Shown here piece after piece: positions 27,366 to 36,435 of a stretch of DNA of 55,206 nt. The stretch covers positions 1 through 55,206 of the forward strand of contig CAIMUM010000139.1 of assembly GCA_903844685.1 (NCBI GenBank). Direction: 5' to 3'. The stretch is from an uncultured Dehalococcoidia bacterium. Lineage in GTDB: Bacteria > Chloroflexota > Dehalococcoidia > GIF9 > UBA5629. The position numbers and the translations under genes are program-made. The stretch's first letter is position 1, and each line of letters starts with the position of its first letter. The notes beneath the pieces are model-generated. The model saw only the letters and a list, made by a program, of their open reading frames with translations. It had not been told where the DNA came from and searched no databases.

Positions 27366-28847
27366 ATGATCACATCGGGTGAGTACAAAAAAAGGCTGAG
27401 CAAGATGCGGCGCAACCTGTACAACAACGGCAAGCTGATCGACCGCGAGCACAAGCATATGCAGGGCGCGGTCAATATCATCGCTAAGACCTATGACATG
27501 ATAACCGACCCCGAGTTAAAACAATATGAGGACCTACTCACCGCTACCTCTCACCTGACGGGAGAGAAGATAAACCGCTTCAACCATATCCACCGCAGCA
27601 TGCAGGACCTGCTGGCCAAGCAGCGCATGACCAGGCTCGCCTCACACCAGGTGGGGGGCTGCATAGCCCGCTGCATGGGCATCGATTCCACCAACGCGCT
27701 CTCGGTCATCACCTACCTCACCGACCAAAAATACGGCACTGAATACCACAAGAGGTTCGAGAACTGGTTGAGGGATTTCCAGACCAATGACCGCACCTCC
27801 TGCTGCGCGCAGACCGATGTGAAAGGCAACCGGCCGTGGAGGCCGCATGAGCAGAAAGACCTCGATCTCTACGTGCGCGTGGTGGAAAAGAAGAGCGACG
27901 GCATAGTGGTACGCGGAGCCAAGGTGCATAACTCCTACGCGCCGGCTGTGGAGCAGATAAACGTTATCCCCACCCGGGCGCTCACCAAGGAGGAGGGCGA
28001 CTGGGCTGTAGCCTTCACCATCCCGTCGGATGCAGAAGGTGTAAAGCAGATAGTCAGCTTCGCCATGCCCGACTATCCCGATAACTACAGCGGGCCGGGT
28101 CCCTGGGGAGGCGCCGACTCCATGACCATCTTCGACGACGTCTTCGTCCCCTGGGAACGCGTCTTCCTCTGCGGCGAAACCGAGATGGGAGGCTACCTGG
28201 CCCTGCTCTTCGCCCTCTATCACAGGCACAGCTACACCGGCTGCAAGCCCGCCATGACCGACGTGCTGACCGGCGCCACGGCGCTGATGGCCGAGGTTAA
28301 CGGCATCGAGAAGGAGCACCATGTCAAAGAGAAGCTGGCCGAGCTCATCTGCACCTCTGAGCTTTGCTACGGAACGGGCATTGCCGCCGCCATCAACGGC
28401 TACCAATCGCCTTCCGGCACCTGGGTGCCGGACATCACCTACTGCAACGTCAGCCGCAGGCACGCCGGCCTGAATATCTACCACGAGTACGACATACTGG
28501 CCGATATCGCAGGCGGTATGCCGGCCACCTTACCACGCCCGGCAGACTGGGTAAACGAGGAGACCAGGCCTTTTATCGAGAAATATATGGTCCGCAACCC
28601 CAACATGGCTGTGCAGGACGTTCTCAAGGCCTTCGCCTGGGTGCAGGGCATCTCCTGCTCGGAGGCTTCGGGCGTCATGCAGTATGCGGGCGTACACGGC
28701 GGAGGCTCCCCCAGGATGGAGCAGATCGCCATCATGGGCGCCTACAACATGGAGAATACCAAGAACATCGCCAAGCGCCTGGCTGGCATCAAGACCGACA
28801 AGCCCTATACCTTCGACAGGCTCGGGACTACTCCTCCTCTAAAATAA
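27366..28847 (+). CDS. 4-hydroxybutyryl-CoA dehydratase / 4-hydroxyphenylacetate 3-hydroxylase family flavoprotein
   Basis: GGCIARCMGID (CX3C) and HRHSYTGC (HX6C) match the 4Fe-4S ligand pattern of 4-BUDH; long HpaB-family similarity. Confidence 0.85.
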   Translation: MITSGEYKKRLSKMRRNLYNNGKLIDREHKHMQGAVNIIAKTYDMITDPELKQYEDLLTATSHLTGEKINRFNHIHRSMQDLLAKQRMTRLASHQVGGCIARCMGIDSTNALSVITYLTDQKYGTEYHKRFENWLRDFQTNDRTSCCAQTDVKGNRPWRPHEQKDLDLYVRVVEKKSDGIVVRGAKVHNSYAPAVEQINVIPTRALTKEEGDWAVAFTIPSDAEGVKQIVSFAMPDYPDNYSGPGPWGGADSMTIFDDVFVPWERVFLCGETEMGGYLALLFALYHRHSYTGCKPAMTDVLTGATALMAEVNGIEKEHHVKEKLAELICTSELCYGTGIAAAINGYQSPSGTWVPDITYCNVSRRHAGLNIYHEYDILADIAGGMPATLPRPADWVNEETRPFIEKYMVRNPNMAVQDVLKAFAWVQGISCSEASGVMQYAGVHGGGSPRMEQIAIMGAYNMENTKNIAKRLAGIKTDKPYTFDRLGTTPPLK

Positions 28848-28880
28848 GTAGAACTACTTACTTTAGCGGTCAAAGATACA

Positions 28881-28917
28881 GGCAGCAAGCACAAATTGTG
28901 CCTGCTGCCGTTTTTTT
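28881..28917 (+). terminator. Rho-independent terminator after the 4-BUDH-like gene
   Basis: ggcagcaagcacaa-a-ttgtgcctgctgcc hairpin followed by gttttttt. Confidence 0.85.
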
Positions 28918-28995
28918 ATCTGAAAACCTGTGTTGGCTTAGCGAAAAATTTAAACACCACATTTCCAAATATACGCATCATTGATTGACACTATA

Positions 28996-29004
28996 TGATA
29001 TAAT
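28996..29004 (+). promoter_or_regulatory. Extended -10 promoter (TGaTATAAT) upstream of the substrate-binding lipoprotein
   Basis: TGN-TATAAT immediately upstream of a strong SD and ATG. Confidence 0.5.
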
Positions 29005-29030
29005 AGCTTCACAATTATAAGGAGGTGGCA

Positions 29031-30413
29031 ATGAAGTCCAAGGGCACGATTCTATCATTACTCGTTATACTTACACTCGTAGCTGTGGTGGTGGTTACCG
29101 GATGCGCTCCGGCAGCGCCATCAGGCCCTAACACCGGGCCGATCGTGATCGGCTATGTCGGCGCAGCGGCCGGTCCCGGCACCAAGCCCTGCATAGACGC
29201 CCAGGCTATGGCGGTTGAGGAGATCAACGCGGCGGGCGGTATACTGGGCAGGCCGGTAAAATTCGTCGTTGAGGACAGCAAGGGCGAGGCCTCGCTGACG
29301 GTGGCCGGCGTAACCAGGCTGGTCATGGGAAGCAAGGTAACTGCCTATTCTGTGGAAGGCCGTACCGAGATGACCCTGCCGGCCAAGCAGAAGACAATTG
29401 AGCTGTACAAGGATTTCCCGCATATCATGGTCGGCAATGGGGCCAGCGGCGTGGAGGTCACGGAATCCGTTGTCAAGAACTACGCGACGGAGAAGATGAT
29501 CTTCCGCCAGTTCAACCCCGAACCGGGTCACTTTGCCTGGGCCAGCCTCATCATGTCGATGTCCAACCCCAGCAGCCCCGTGGCTTTGAAGGGTTTCGCC
29601 CCTAAGAAGTGGGCCCTGCTGTATGAAAACCTAGCGTGGACGCTGCTCTTCAGGAACGGCTGGAATAACCCAGATGCACCAGCGTTGACCTCCTGGGACC
29701 AGATGGCCAAGGATGACTACGGCATCAACGTGGTCTACAGCAAACCGGTGTCCGCCAGGACCGGCATGTGGCTCCCGGTGCTCGATGAAATCTCCAAGAG
29801 CGGCGCCGATATAATCTTCATGGTGTCAAGTTGGTTTACCGATACCGAAGTGCTCACCAAGCAATGGGCCGATTCACCCGCCAAGGATATCGAGATGTAC
29901 CTTTACGGCGGCGTGGGTCAGACACACGATTTCTGGCAGATGACCGGCGGCAAGGCGCTGGGCGTGCTGTCCGCTTCCTACGAAACCCCCATCACCGACG
30001 TGAATATGGCGTTCGTGAAGAAAGCTAACGCCAGGGGCATACCCGTCCAGATGAGTGTTAACTGCGCCTATGACGATATCTACTTCCTCAAGGCTGCTAT
30101 CGAGAAGGCCGGCGGCACCGCCGATATGGACAAGCTGATCGCAGCATACGAAACAGTTCAGGTCCCCGGCACTCTCGGCCTGCAAAGGATTGAGATGACT
30201 AAGGTCCCCGGCTTCTTCCACTCCCGCGTAGCTGCGGACCCCGCCAAGCCCAAGACACTCATCCCGGGCGCCATGGGCATCGGCATGGCCCAGTTCCAAC
30301 AGAACGGCGAGATGGTACCCATGTACCCCGAGAAATATGCTCAGCTTGATAAATACCAGTCACCTGCAGCCCTGCGCGCTGCGGCAGCCGCAGCCCCACC
30401 GGCAGCTAAATAA
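29031..30413 (+). CDS. ABC transporter substrate-binding lipoprotein (branched-chain amino acid/amide type)
   Basis: Lipobox VVTGCAP; IVIGYVGAAAGPGTKPCIDAQAMAVEEINAAGGILGRPVKFVVEDSKGEASLTVAGVTRLV. Confidence 0.9.
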   Translation: MKSKGTILSLLVILTLVAVVVVTGCAPAAPSGPNTGPIVIGYVGAAAGPGTKPCIDAQAMAVEEINAAGGILGRPVKFVVEDSKGEASLTVAGVTRLVMGSKVTAYSVEGRTEMTLPAKQKTIELYKDFPHIMVGNGASGVEVTESVVKNYATEKMIFRQFNPEPGHFAWASLIMSMSNPSSPVALKGFAPKKWALLYENLAWTLLFRNGWNNPDAPALTSWDQMAKDDYGINVVYSKPVSARTGMWLPVLDEISKSGADIIFMVSSWFTDTEVLTKQWADSPAKDIEMYLYGGVGQTHDFWQMTGGKALGVLSASYETPITDVNMAFVKKANARGIPVQMSVNCAYDDIYFLKAAIEKAGGTADMDKLIAAYETVQVPGTLGLQRIEMTKVPGFFHSRVAADPAKPKTLIPGAMGIGMAQFQQNGEMVPMYPEKYAQLDKYQSPAALRAAAAAAPPAAK

Positions 30414-30428
30414 TAAGGAGGTATTGAT

Positions 30429-31127
30429 TTGAGGAAGTTTTATTTACCTATTGCGATCCTGATGATAGCTGTCATGCTCGGCAGCATCGGCTGCGGCCCT
30501 TCCGCGCTAAAACCGTGCACCGTCGCGCTCGGCTATGTGTCCAACGAGTGGGCCGGCGAGGAAACCATCGCAGCCGACGTTTTACTCACCGTTAACAACC
30601 CCAACTCGGTCCCCGTTTCGCTCGACTCCCTGGACTACAACGTTTTTGCCAACAAAGCGAAGGTCGGCATGAAGACCCTGGCGCCTCGCCTGATCATCCC
30701 CGCCAACGGGTCTATCAGCCTCACCACTGTCAGCGTTATCGACTTCTCCGGTACCCTGGCTATCAACCCTAACTATCTTGGCCTGGGTAAGGACTATGTC
30801 ACGGCCCACGTTATGGCTGCCCCGCTGTGGAAGGCACTCGGTGGCAAAAAGCCCAACTTTTGGGCCTATCCGGCGCTGGGTATCCAGGCTATTGCCAATG
30901 GCGGACCCACCGTTGCTGATATCAAGGCCGGCACTGCCGATATGGCCGCTGCGGTTGGCGCTTATGCCAAGATCCGCGGCACCATCGATGCTGTCCAGGG
31001 CGCGATGGACAAGACCTGGACTGCTTCTCCTGACGGCCCCTGCCTCTACAACGTGACGGGCAAGGCAACTATTTCCTACGGTACGATGACCAAGGACACT
31101 TCTTTCGACCTCAATTACACGAAATAG
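30429..31127 (+). CDS. LEA type 2-like lipoprotein (TTG start)
   Basis: Signal/lipobox LGSIGCGP; NNPNSVPVSLDSLDYNVFAN resembles LEA14/WHy domains. Confidence 0.65.
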   Translation: MRKFYLPIAILMIAVMLGSIGCGPSALKPCTVALGYVSNEWAGEETIAADVLLTVNNPNSVPVSLDSLDYNVFANKAKVGMKTLAPRLIIPANGSISLTTVSVIDFSGTLAINPNYLGLGKDYVTAHVMAAPLWKALGGKKPNFWAYPALGIQAIANGGPTVADIKAGTADMAAAVGAYAKIRGTIDAVQGAMDKTWTASPDGPCLYNVTGKATISYGTMTKDTSFDLNYTK

Positions 31128-31153
31128 TAGGCTACTTATTTGGGTCACTTTAA

Positions 31154-31181
31154 GTGCCTCCCGGGATCGCCCGGGAGGCAC
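31154..31181. terminator. Strong hairpin gtgcctcccggg-atcg-cccgggaggcac
   Basis: Perfect 12-bp stem, 4-nt loop. Confidence 0.75.
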
Positions 31182-31227
31182 TTTCGTTAGATCACGGGTT
31201 TTATGATCAAGAATAAGGGGGAAAAGA

Positions 31228-31251
31228 AAAAGGGCCTCAAAAGGCCCTTTT
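31228..31251. terminator. Bidirectional terminator between convergent genes
   Basis: aaaagggcctcaaaaggccctttt hairpin with A/T tracts on both sides. Confidence 0.8.
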
Positions 31252-31273
31252 ATTTATGGCAATATGAAACTCC

Positions 31274-32596
31274 CTACTCCAAGTATTTCTCGCGCACATA
31301 AGTATTATCCTGCCCTATGCCGCATTTTACCCATTTAACGCGCGGTGGAGATTCGGACATCTTGATAAAGTTTACCGGCATGGTAAACTTCCCCAGCATC
31401 TCATCATCGAATTCCTGAAATGAGCGCCGCTTGTTCCAGTGCGGGTTCTGCCTGGCTGTAGCCGGCTTCTGCACTTCCATAATGATCGGCACACCGCCAC
31501 CCCGCCACTTCGAACGGGCGGATTTGATGCTGTAATCAAGGGCTTTCTTGACCAGTTCGCCGGAGGTATATTTAGTGGTTTGCTCCTCGATAATTTTATA
31601 AAATGCCTCTATCTGCGTGAGGATGTCAGGTATGCGGTCAAAGGTAAAACGGAAGTCATCTTCGTGCTTCCACAGGTTGAGCACCTTGAGCAATGCCCTG
31701 AAATCGTGGTCCCTGCCAGCAGCTATGGCTACGATTCCGTCCTTGCTCTTCCAGAACCCGTAGGGGTAAATGGCAAAGTCATGTTTGCCGATCCTTGGCC
31801 GGGCCTTGTCCCAGGTGAAACCGATAGTGACCGGGTAGCCTACCAGTGAAACATATGAATCGGCGGTTGCTACATCCACCATCTGGCCCTCCCCTGTGGC
31901 CCTTGTGTAGTACCTCGCAATAGCTCCACCCAGGGCCGCTTCCACGCCGGATATGTACCAGCCCAACCAGACACCTGCCCTCAAAGGCCAGTTCCAAGGC
32001 TCCCCCTCTCCCGGCATATCGCCTATATTTGCAGGTAATCCGGAGGCCGCCTGTGCAGTAATATCAGAATCTGGGATACCGATGAATTCCTGGGCCTTCT
32101 TGCCGTATTGGCCGTAGGGGCTGATAGCAATATACACCAGTCCCGGGTTGATCTCGCTCAATTGCCGGTAGCCGATGCCCCAGAAGTCCATTTTACCCGG
32201 CTCATAAGTCTCGATGATTACATGGGCTTTTTTCGCCAGTTTCTTGAATTCTTCCCTTCCCGCCTCCTCCCTGAGATCCAGGGTCATATAGCGCTTGTTG
32301 CGCGCCTCCATGATGAAGGGGACTCCAACGCCATTACGGTTCACACCATAAGGTGTAATCTTGCGGGAGGGGTCACCCTCGGGGGGCTCGATCTTGATTA
32401 CCTCAGCGCCGAATTCAGCATATATGCTCGAACATATGTCTCCCGACAAATTGGCGTAACTTACATCGAGTATTACTGCATCATCCAGCACCTCGGCTTT
32501 ACCATCAGGGTTCATCATGCCCTTGAGGAATATCTCACGTTCTTTACCGCTGCCGCCGTATCTTACCAGGATTTGTTCTTTTTCTTTATCGCTCAT
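31274..32596 (-). CDS. CaiB/BaiF (class III) CoA-transferase
   Basis: VILDVSYANLSGDICSSIYAEFGAEVIKIEPPEGDPSR...PDSDITAQAASG. Confidence 0.93.
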   Translation of the reverse strand: MSDKEKEQILVRYGGSGKEREIFLKGMMNPDGKAEVLDDAVILDVSYANLSGDICSSIYAEFGAEVIKIEPPEGDPSRKITPYGVNRNGVGVPFIMEARNKRYMTLDLREEAGREEFKKLAKKAHVIIETYEPGKMDFWGIGYRQLSEINPGLVYIAISPYGQYGKKAQEFIGIPDSDITAQAASGLPANIGDMPGEGEPWNWPLRAGVWLGWYISGVEAALGGAIARYYTRATGEGQMVDVATADSYVSLVGYPVTIGFTWDKARPRIGKHDFAIYPYGFWKSKDGIVAIAAGRDHDFRALLKVLNLWKHEDDFRFTFDRIPDILTQIEAFYKIIEEQTTKYTSGELVKKALDYSIKSARSKWRGGGVPIIMEVQKPATARQNPHWNKRRSFQEFDDEMLGKFTMPVNFIKMSESPPRVKWVKCGIGQDNTYVREKYLE

Positions 32597-32616
32597 ATAT
32601 CTGCCCTAATTTATTT

Positions 32617-33951
32617 TCACTTGTAATTGAACATGGGATCTTTGTCGATATCGTAATAAACAGGCGGTTTAATGCCTGGCCTGTCGTCCCAGTTACCAAT
32701 GACACGCTCCTTCTCCAGTTGCTTGATTTCCTCATCTGAATAGCCGAGTATCGTCTTAAGGATGTAACGGTTGTGATAGCCCAACGGCCTTGCCAGCCAC
32801 TTGATCCTGCCGGGCGTTTTGCTCAGCATCTGTGAAGGACCGGGTATCATCAGTTTGCCGTACATCTCATCGGTGAATACAATTACACTCCCCCTCTCCT
32901 GCCGCCATTCATCATGAGTTATCTCGTAATCGTCTTCTACCTGCGCTATAGCGAAATGATGTTTCTTGGCCAGTTCAACAAGGTTATCAACATTGCTGCT
33001 GCCGACCCACTTGGATGTGGCATCGATTAACTCCTGTGCATTTCCGGCCTTAAGCCTTTCGAATGTGTCCTTGTACTTGTTTACCAGGTCCGGCCGCCCC
33101 ATTGCCTCGCAAATACCCTTGTATTGCTCGTCGGTAGCGGCGGCAACCGCCACAAATTTTCCGTCGCAGGACTTAAATATGCCGGACGGCGCCATGGTGG
33201 GATCCGTATTGCCCACGCGGCCGAGGTCTTCATTGGTAATACTTTCATAAGTGAAGTTGGGGAGTATCCTCATTAAAGCTTCGCCTTGGGCCAGGTCGAT
33301 ATACTGCCCTTTACCTGTCTTATTGCGGTAATTCAACGCCATAATGACCGCCAGGGCGCCGATATTGCCGGGGAAGAAATCGCCCACATAGTCGGGAAGT
33401 TTGTAATACTTATCGGTTCCCGGATAACCGGTCAGTGCGATAGCGCCGCTGGCTGCCTGCGCCAGCAGGTCCCATCCCGGGAAAAAGCGCATCGGCCCGT
33501 ACTGGCCATAGGTCGCGCAGCTGAGGTAAATTATGCCCGGGTTCGCCTTGCTTAACTGGCTGTAGCCAATGCCCCAGGTATCGGTGGTGCCGGCAGCAAA
33601 ATTCTCGATGACTACGTCGGCTTTCTCTGCCATCTTCAAGATGATCTCTTTGGCCTTGGGAAGCTTGAGGTTAAGCGCAAAGAAATATTTTCCGTACTGC
33701 ACGAAGTGAAAGCATACACTGGAATGCCTCCAGAAATTGCCCCAGTATACGCCGAACCGCCAGAGATCGCCGACCCAGGGCAATTCGAATTTAATTACCT
33801 CTGCGCCGTACTGTCCCAGTATCTTGGCTGCTGTCGGGCCATAAACAACATGTGTAAAGTCGAGTACCCTGAGCCCCTTGAAAACCTCCGGTTTCTCCTT
33901 TGTTTTGGCGGGATCGAATATTTTTTTTGTATAGTCGAAATAATTTTCCAT
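32617..33951 (-). CDS. CaiB/BaiF (class III) CoA-transferase
   Basis: LRVLDFTHVVYGPTAAKILGQYGAEVIKFELP...GWDLLAQAASGAIALTGYPG. Confidence 0.94.
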   Translation of the reverse strand: MENYFDYTKKIFDPAKTKEKPEVFKGLRVLDFTHVVYGPTAAKILGQYGAEVIKFELPWVGDLWRFGVYWGNFWRHSSVCFHFVQYGKYFFALNLKLPKAKEIILKMAEKADVVIENFAAGTTDTWGIGYSQLSKANPGIIYLSCATYGQYGPMRFFPGWDLLAQAASGAIALTGYPGTDKYYKLPDYVGDFFPGNIGALAVIMALNYRNKTGKGQYIDLAQGEALMRILPNFTYESITNEDLGRVGNTDPTMAPSGIFKSCDGKFVAVAAATDEQYKGICEAMGRPDLVNKYKDTFERLKAGNAQELIDATSKWVGSSNVDNLVELAKKHHFAIAQVEDDYEITHDEWRQERGSVIVFTDEMYGKLMIPGPSQMLSKTPGRIKWLARPLGYHNRYILKTILGYSDEEIKQLEKERVIGNWDDRPGIKPPVYYDIDKDPMFNYK

Positions 33952-33954
33952 ATT

Positions 33955-34659
33955 TTAAATCCCCAGGTAGGCTTTCTTGACCAGATCACTATTTAGCAAG
34001 TCCTCGCTCTTGCCTGTATGCACCACTCTCCCATTTTCCATGATGTAACCGCGGCTTGCGATGAGCAGGGCCTGCTGGGCATTCTGCTCGGACAAAATCG
34101 TGGTGATTTTCTCATCTTTTAATTTGCTCAGAGTTTCGTAAACCAGCTCGAGTATCTTGGGCGCCAGGCCGAGGGAAGGTTCATCAACCATGAGCAATTT
34201 GGGGTTAGACATAAGGCCGCGACCTATCACCATCATCTGCTGTTCACCGCCGCTGAGAGTGCCAGCTAACTGGTTTTTCCTCTCCAGCAGGATAGGAAAC
34301 ATGTTGTAAACCTTTTCCAACGTTTTCTTCCTCAGCGACCAGGCCGTTTGGCTGTACGACCCGACCAGCAGGTTATCCGTCACAGTCATATAGGGGAATA
34401 TCCTGCGCGCTTCAGGCACCTGGGCGATGCCCCGCTTAACTATCTCATGAGGAGGCAATTTCTCGATGTTCTTCCCCTCGAATAGGATGACGCCCTTGGT
34501 CGGCTTCAACATTCCCAGTATAGTATTGATCAAGGTGGATTTGCCCGCTCCGTTGGAACCCAGCAATGCCACCATTTCATCAGCATTGATTGTCATGTTC
34601 ACGCCATGAAGCACGGGTGTGATGCCGTAGGAAACATATATATCTTTTACGTCAAGCAT
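33955..34659 (-). CDS. livF: Branched-chain amino acid-type ABC transporter ATP-binding protein (LivF)
   Basis: ALLGSNGAGKSTLINTILG; LSGGEQQMMVIGRGLMSNPKLLMVDEPSLGLAP. Confidence 0.94.
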   Translation of the reverse strand: MLDVKDIYVSYGITPVLHGVNMTINADEMVALLGSNGAGKSTLINTILGMLKPTKGVILFEGKNIEKLPPHEIVKRGIAQVPEARRIFPYMTVTDNLLVGSYSQTAWSLRKKTLEKVYNMFPILLERKNQLAGTLSGGEQQMMVIGRGLMSNPKLLMVDEPSLGLAPKILELVYETLSKLKDEKITTILSEQNAQQALLIASRGYIMENGRVVHTGKSEDLLNSDLVKKAYLGI

Positions 34660-35389
34660 GGCACGATCCTAAGTAGCATTCTATTACATACGGGTCATTG
34701 GCGATGTCCTGCGGCGGACCCTCGGCGATCTTCTTGCCATAATGCAGCACAACCACCCTTTGCGCTGCCTTCATCAGAGCCGCCATGACATGTTCGATCC
34801 ATAATATGGTAACACCGAATTCTTCTTTGGCGCGTTCAAGCAGCCTGACCGCCTTCATGGCTTCTCCGGGGTTCAGGCCGGCCATAACCTCATCTACAAA
34901 GATCACTTTGGGCGTGGTTGCCAGTGCCCTGGCCAGCTCAAGCCCTCTCAGCTCATAAAGTGTCAGGTCCTTGCCCAGGACATTGCGTTTGCTGAACAGG
35001 CCACAGAACTCAAGGTAATGGGTGGCTTCGGTGGCAGCATCCTCCAGGCCCTGGTTTACCCTGTCCTTGCCATACAGCGCGCTGACAGCAACGCTCATCA
35101 GCGCGGTCAATTCTGGGAACGGCCTGGGTATCTGGTAGGTGCGGCTGATGCCGAGTTTGCACCTCTTGTAAGGAGCCATCTTTGTTATATCATGGCCCAT
35201 GAATTGTATGTCGCCGCTATCGGCTATGTATTTGCCGGTTATCAGGTTTACCAGGGTCGTTTTACCGGCGCCGTTAGGCCCCATCAGTCCCAGGGTCTCG
35301 CCGGCATTTATTGTGAAGCTGACGTCATTGACGGCCATCAGGCCGCCGAAATGTTTGGAAACACCATTTACTCTTAATATCTCAGGCAC
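34652..35389 (-). CDS. livG: Branched-chain amino acid-type ABC transporter ATP-binding protein (LivG)
   Basis: GVSKHFGGLMAVNDVSFTINAGETLGLMGPNGAGKTTLVNLITG. Confidence 0.94.
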   Translation of the reverse strand: MPEILRVNGVSKHFGGLMAVNDVSFTINAGETLGLMGPNGAGKTTLVNLITGKYIADSGDIQFMGHDITKMAPYKRCKLGISRTYQIPRPFPELTALMSVAVSALYGKDRVNQGLEDAATEATHYLEFCGLFSKRNVLGKDLTLYELRGLELARALATTPKVIFVDEVMAGLNPGEAMKAVRLLERAKEEFGVTILWIEHVMAALMKAAQRVVVLHYGKKIAEGPPQDIANDPYVIECYLGSCHA

Positions 35390-35393
35390 GTTA

Positions 35394-36431
35394 CTATCTC
35401 CTCACATGCAGCGTGGGCAGGTACTCCCTGTAGCGGCGCTTCCTGTACAGGCCGAACAGGCCTTCGGGGAGCGAAAGCAGAAGTACCAGCAATATGACCG
35501 GGAACAAAACCGTCGCCATGTCGCCGACTACGGAAATCAGGAAAAGCTCCAGGAAGGCAATAAAATATCCGCCGACCACGTTGCCATAAATCTGCACGCG
35601 TCCGCCGATCATGCTCACCATCAACACCTTCAACATGAACGTCAGCGGCAGGTAACTGATGCCGGAGAAAGTAGTGTAGTAGTGGGCATAAAACCAGCCT
35701 ATCACCGCGATCATCATGGCAGGTATGGCGAAGCTTATGACCTTGATCTTCTTTACATTTACGCCCATGGCCTCTGCCACTTCTTCGTCATCGTTGATGG
35801 CTGCCAGGGACGCCGAGAACTTGGAGCGCATGATTTTGTCCACGATAAACATGTACAACAGCATAATGAACAGGGAGAGCAGGCAAATCATCAACTGGTT
35901 GGTAGTATATGATCCCCCACTTAAAAACGGTGAAATACCGGAAAGGCCGGTATCACCCTTGAATATATCCGTATAGATAAAAGTAATCTCAAGGAAAACC
36001 AGCGGGAAGAGCAGCGTCAGCAGTGTGTAATAGAGGCCGCCGGCTATAATGCTTAACGGGCTCATCAGCAACCCGAACATCAACCCGACCACCAGAGTCA
36101 CGAGAAGAGTTACTGCGGGTGGCCAACCGAGGTGGATACTGCAGAGCGCCGCCGCATATCCCCCGGCGCCTATATAGAATTGCGGACCGAAGTTCATACG
36201 GCCGGTGCCGACCGTCATCCATCCCAGCGGTATAGCGATAGCAGCCAGCAGGTTGGCATCGACTAAAGTAGGCAGTGTCTGCGGGCTGAAGAAGTAAACC
36301 AGGACGGTAGCCAGCAGCAGAATACCAATATAGATAAACGGGTTGCGCCAGTAGCGGGGCTCAATGTGCCATTCGAATTTTTGCGTCCCGGCACGCAGTA
36401 CAATTTTTTCGCGTTTAATCTCTAATTCCAT
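35394..36431 (-). CDS. livM: Branched-chain amino acid-type ABC transporter permease (LivM)
   Basis: Multi-TM; LGWMTVGTGRMNFGPQFYIGAGGYAAAL... Confidence 0.9.
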   Translation of the reverse strand: MELEIKREKIVLRAGTQKFEWHIEPRYWRNPFIYIGILLLATVLVYFFSPQTLPTLVDANLLAAIAIPLGWMTVGTGRMNFGPQFYIGAGGYAAALCSIHLGWPPAVTLLVTLVVGLMFGLLMSPLSIIAGGLYYTLLTLLFPLVFLEITFIYTDIFKGDTGLSGISPFLSGGSYTTNQLMICLLSLFIMLLYMFIVDKIMRSKFSASLAAINDDEEVAEAMGVNVKKIKVISFAIPAMMIAVIGWFYAHYYTTFSGISYLPLTFMLKVLMVSMIGGRVQIYGNVVGGYFIAFLELFLISVVGDMATVLFPVILLVLLLSLPEGLFGLYRKRRYREYLPTLHVRR

Positions 36432-36435
36432 TTAA

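Noticed and set aside
27642-28484. 280-aa minus-strand ORF opposite the 4-BUDH-like gene
   Set aside because: Antisense shadow; the opposite strand encodes a protein with conserved cluster ligands.
28364-28984. 206-aa plus-strand ORF overlapping the 4-BUDH-like 3' end
   Set aside because: Arg/Gly/His-rich out-of-frame reading that runs across the terminator.
28985-29004. TTGACA (28985-28990) paired with TATAAT (28999-29004) as a -35/-10 promoter
   Set aside because: Spacer is only 8 nt; kept only the extended -10 element.
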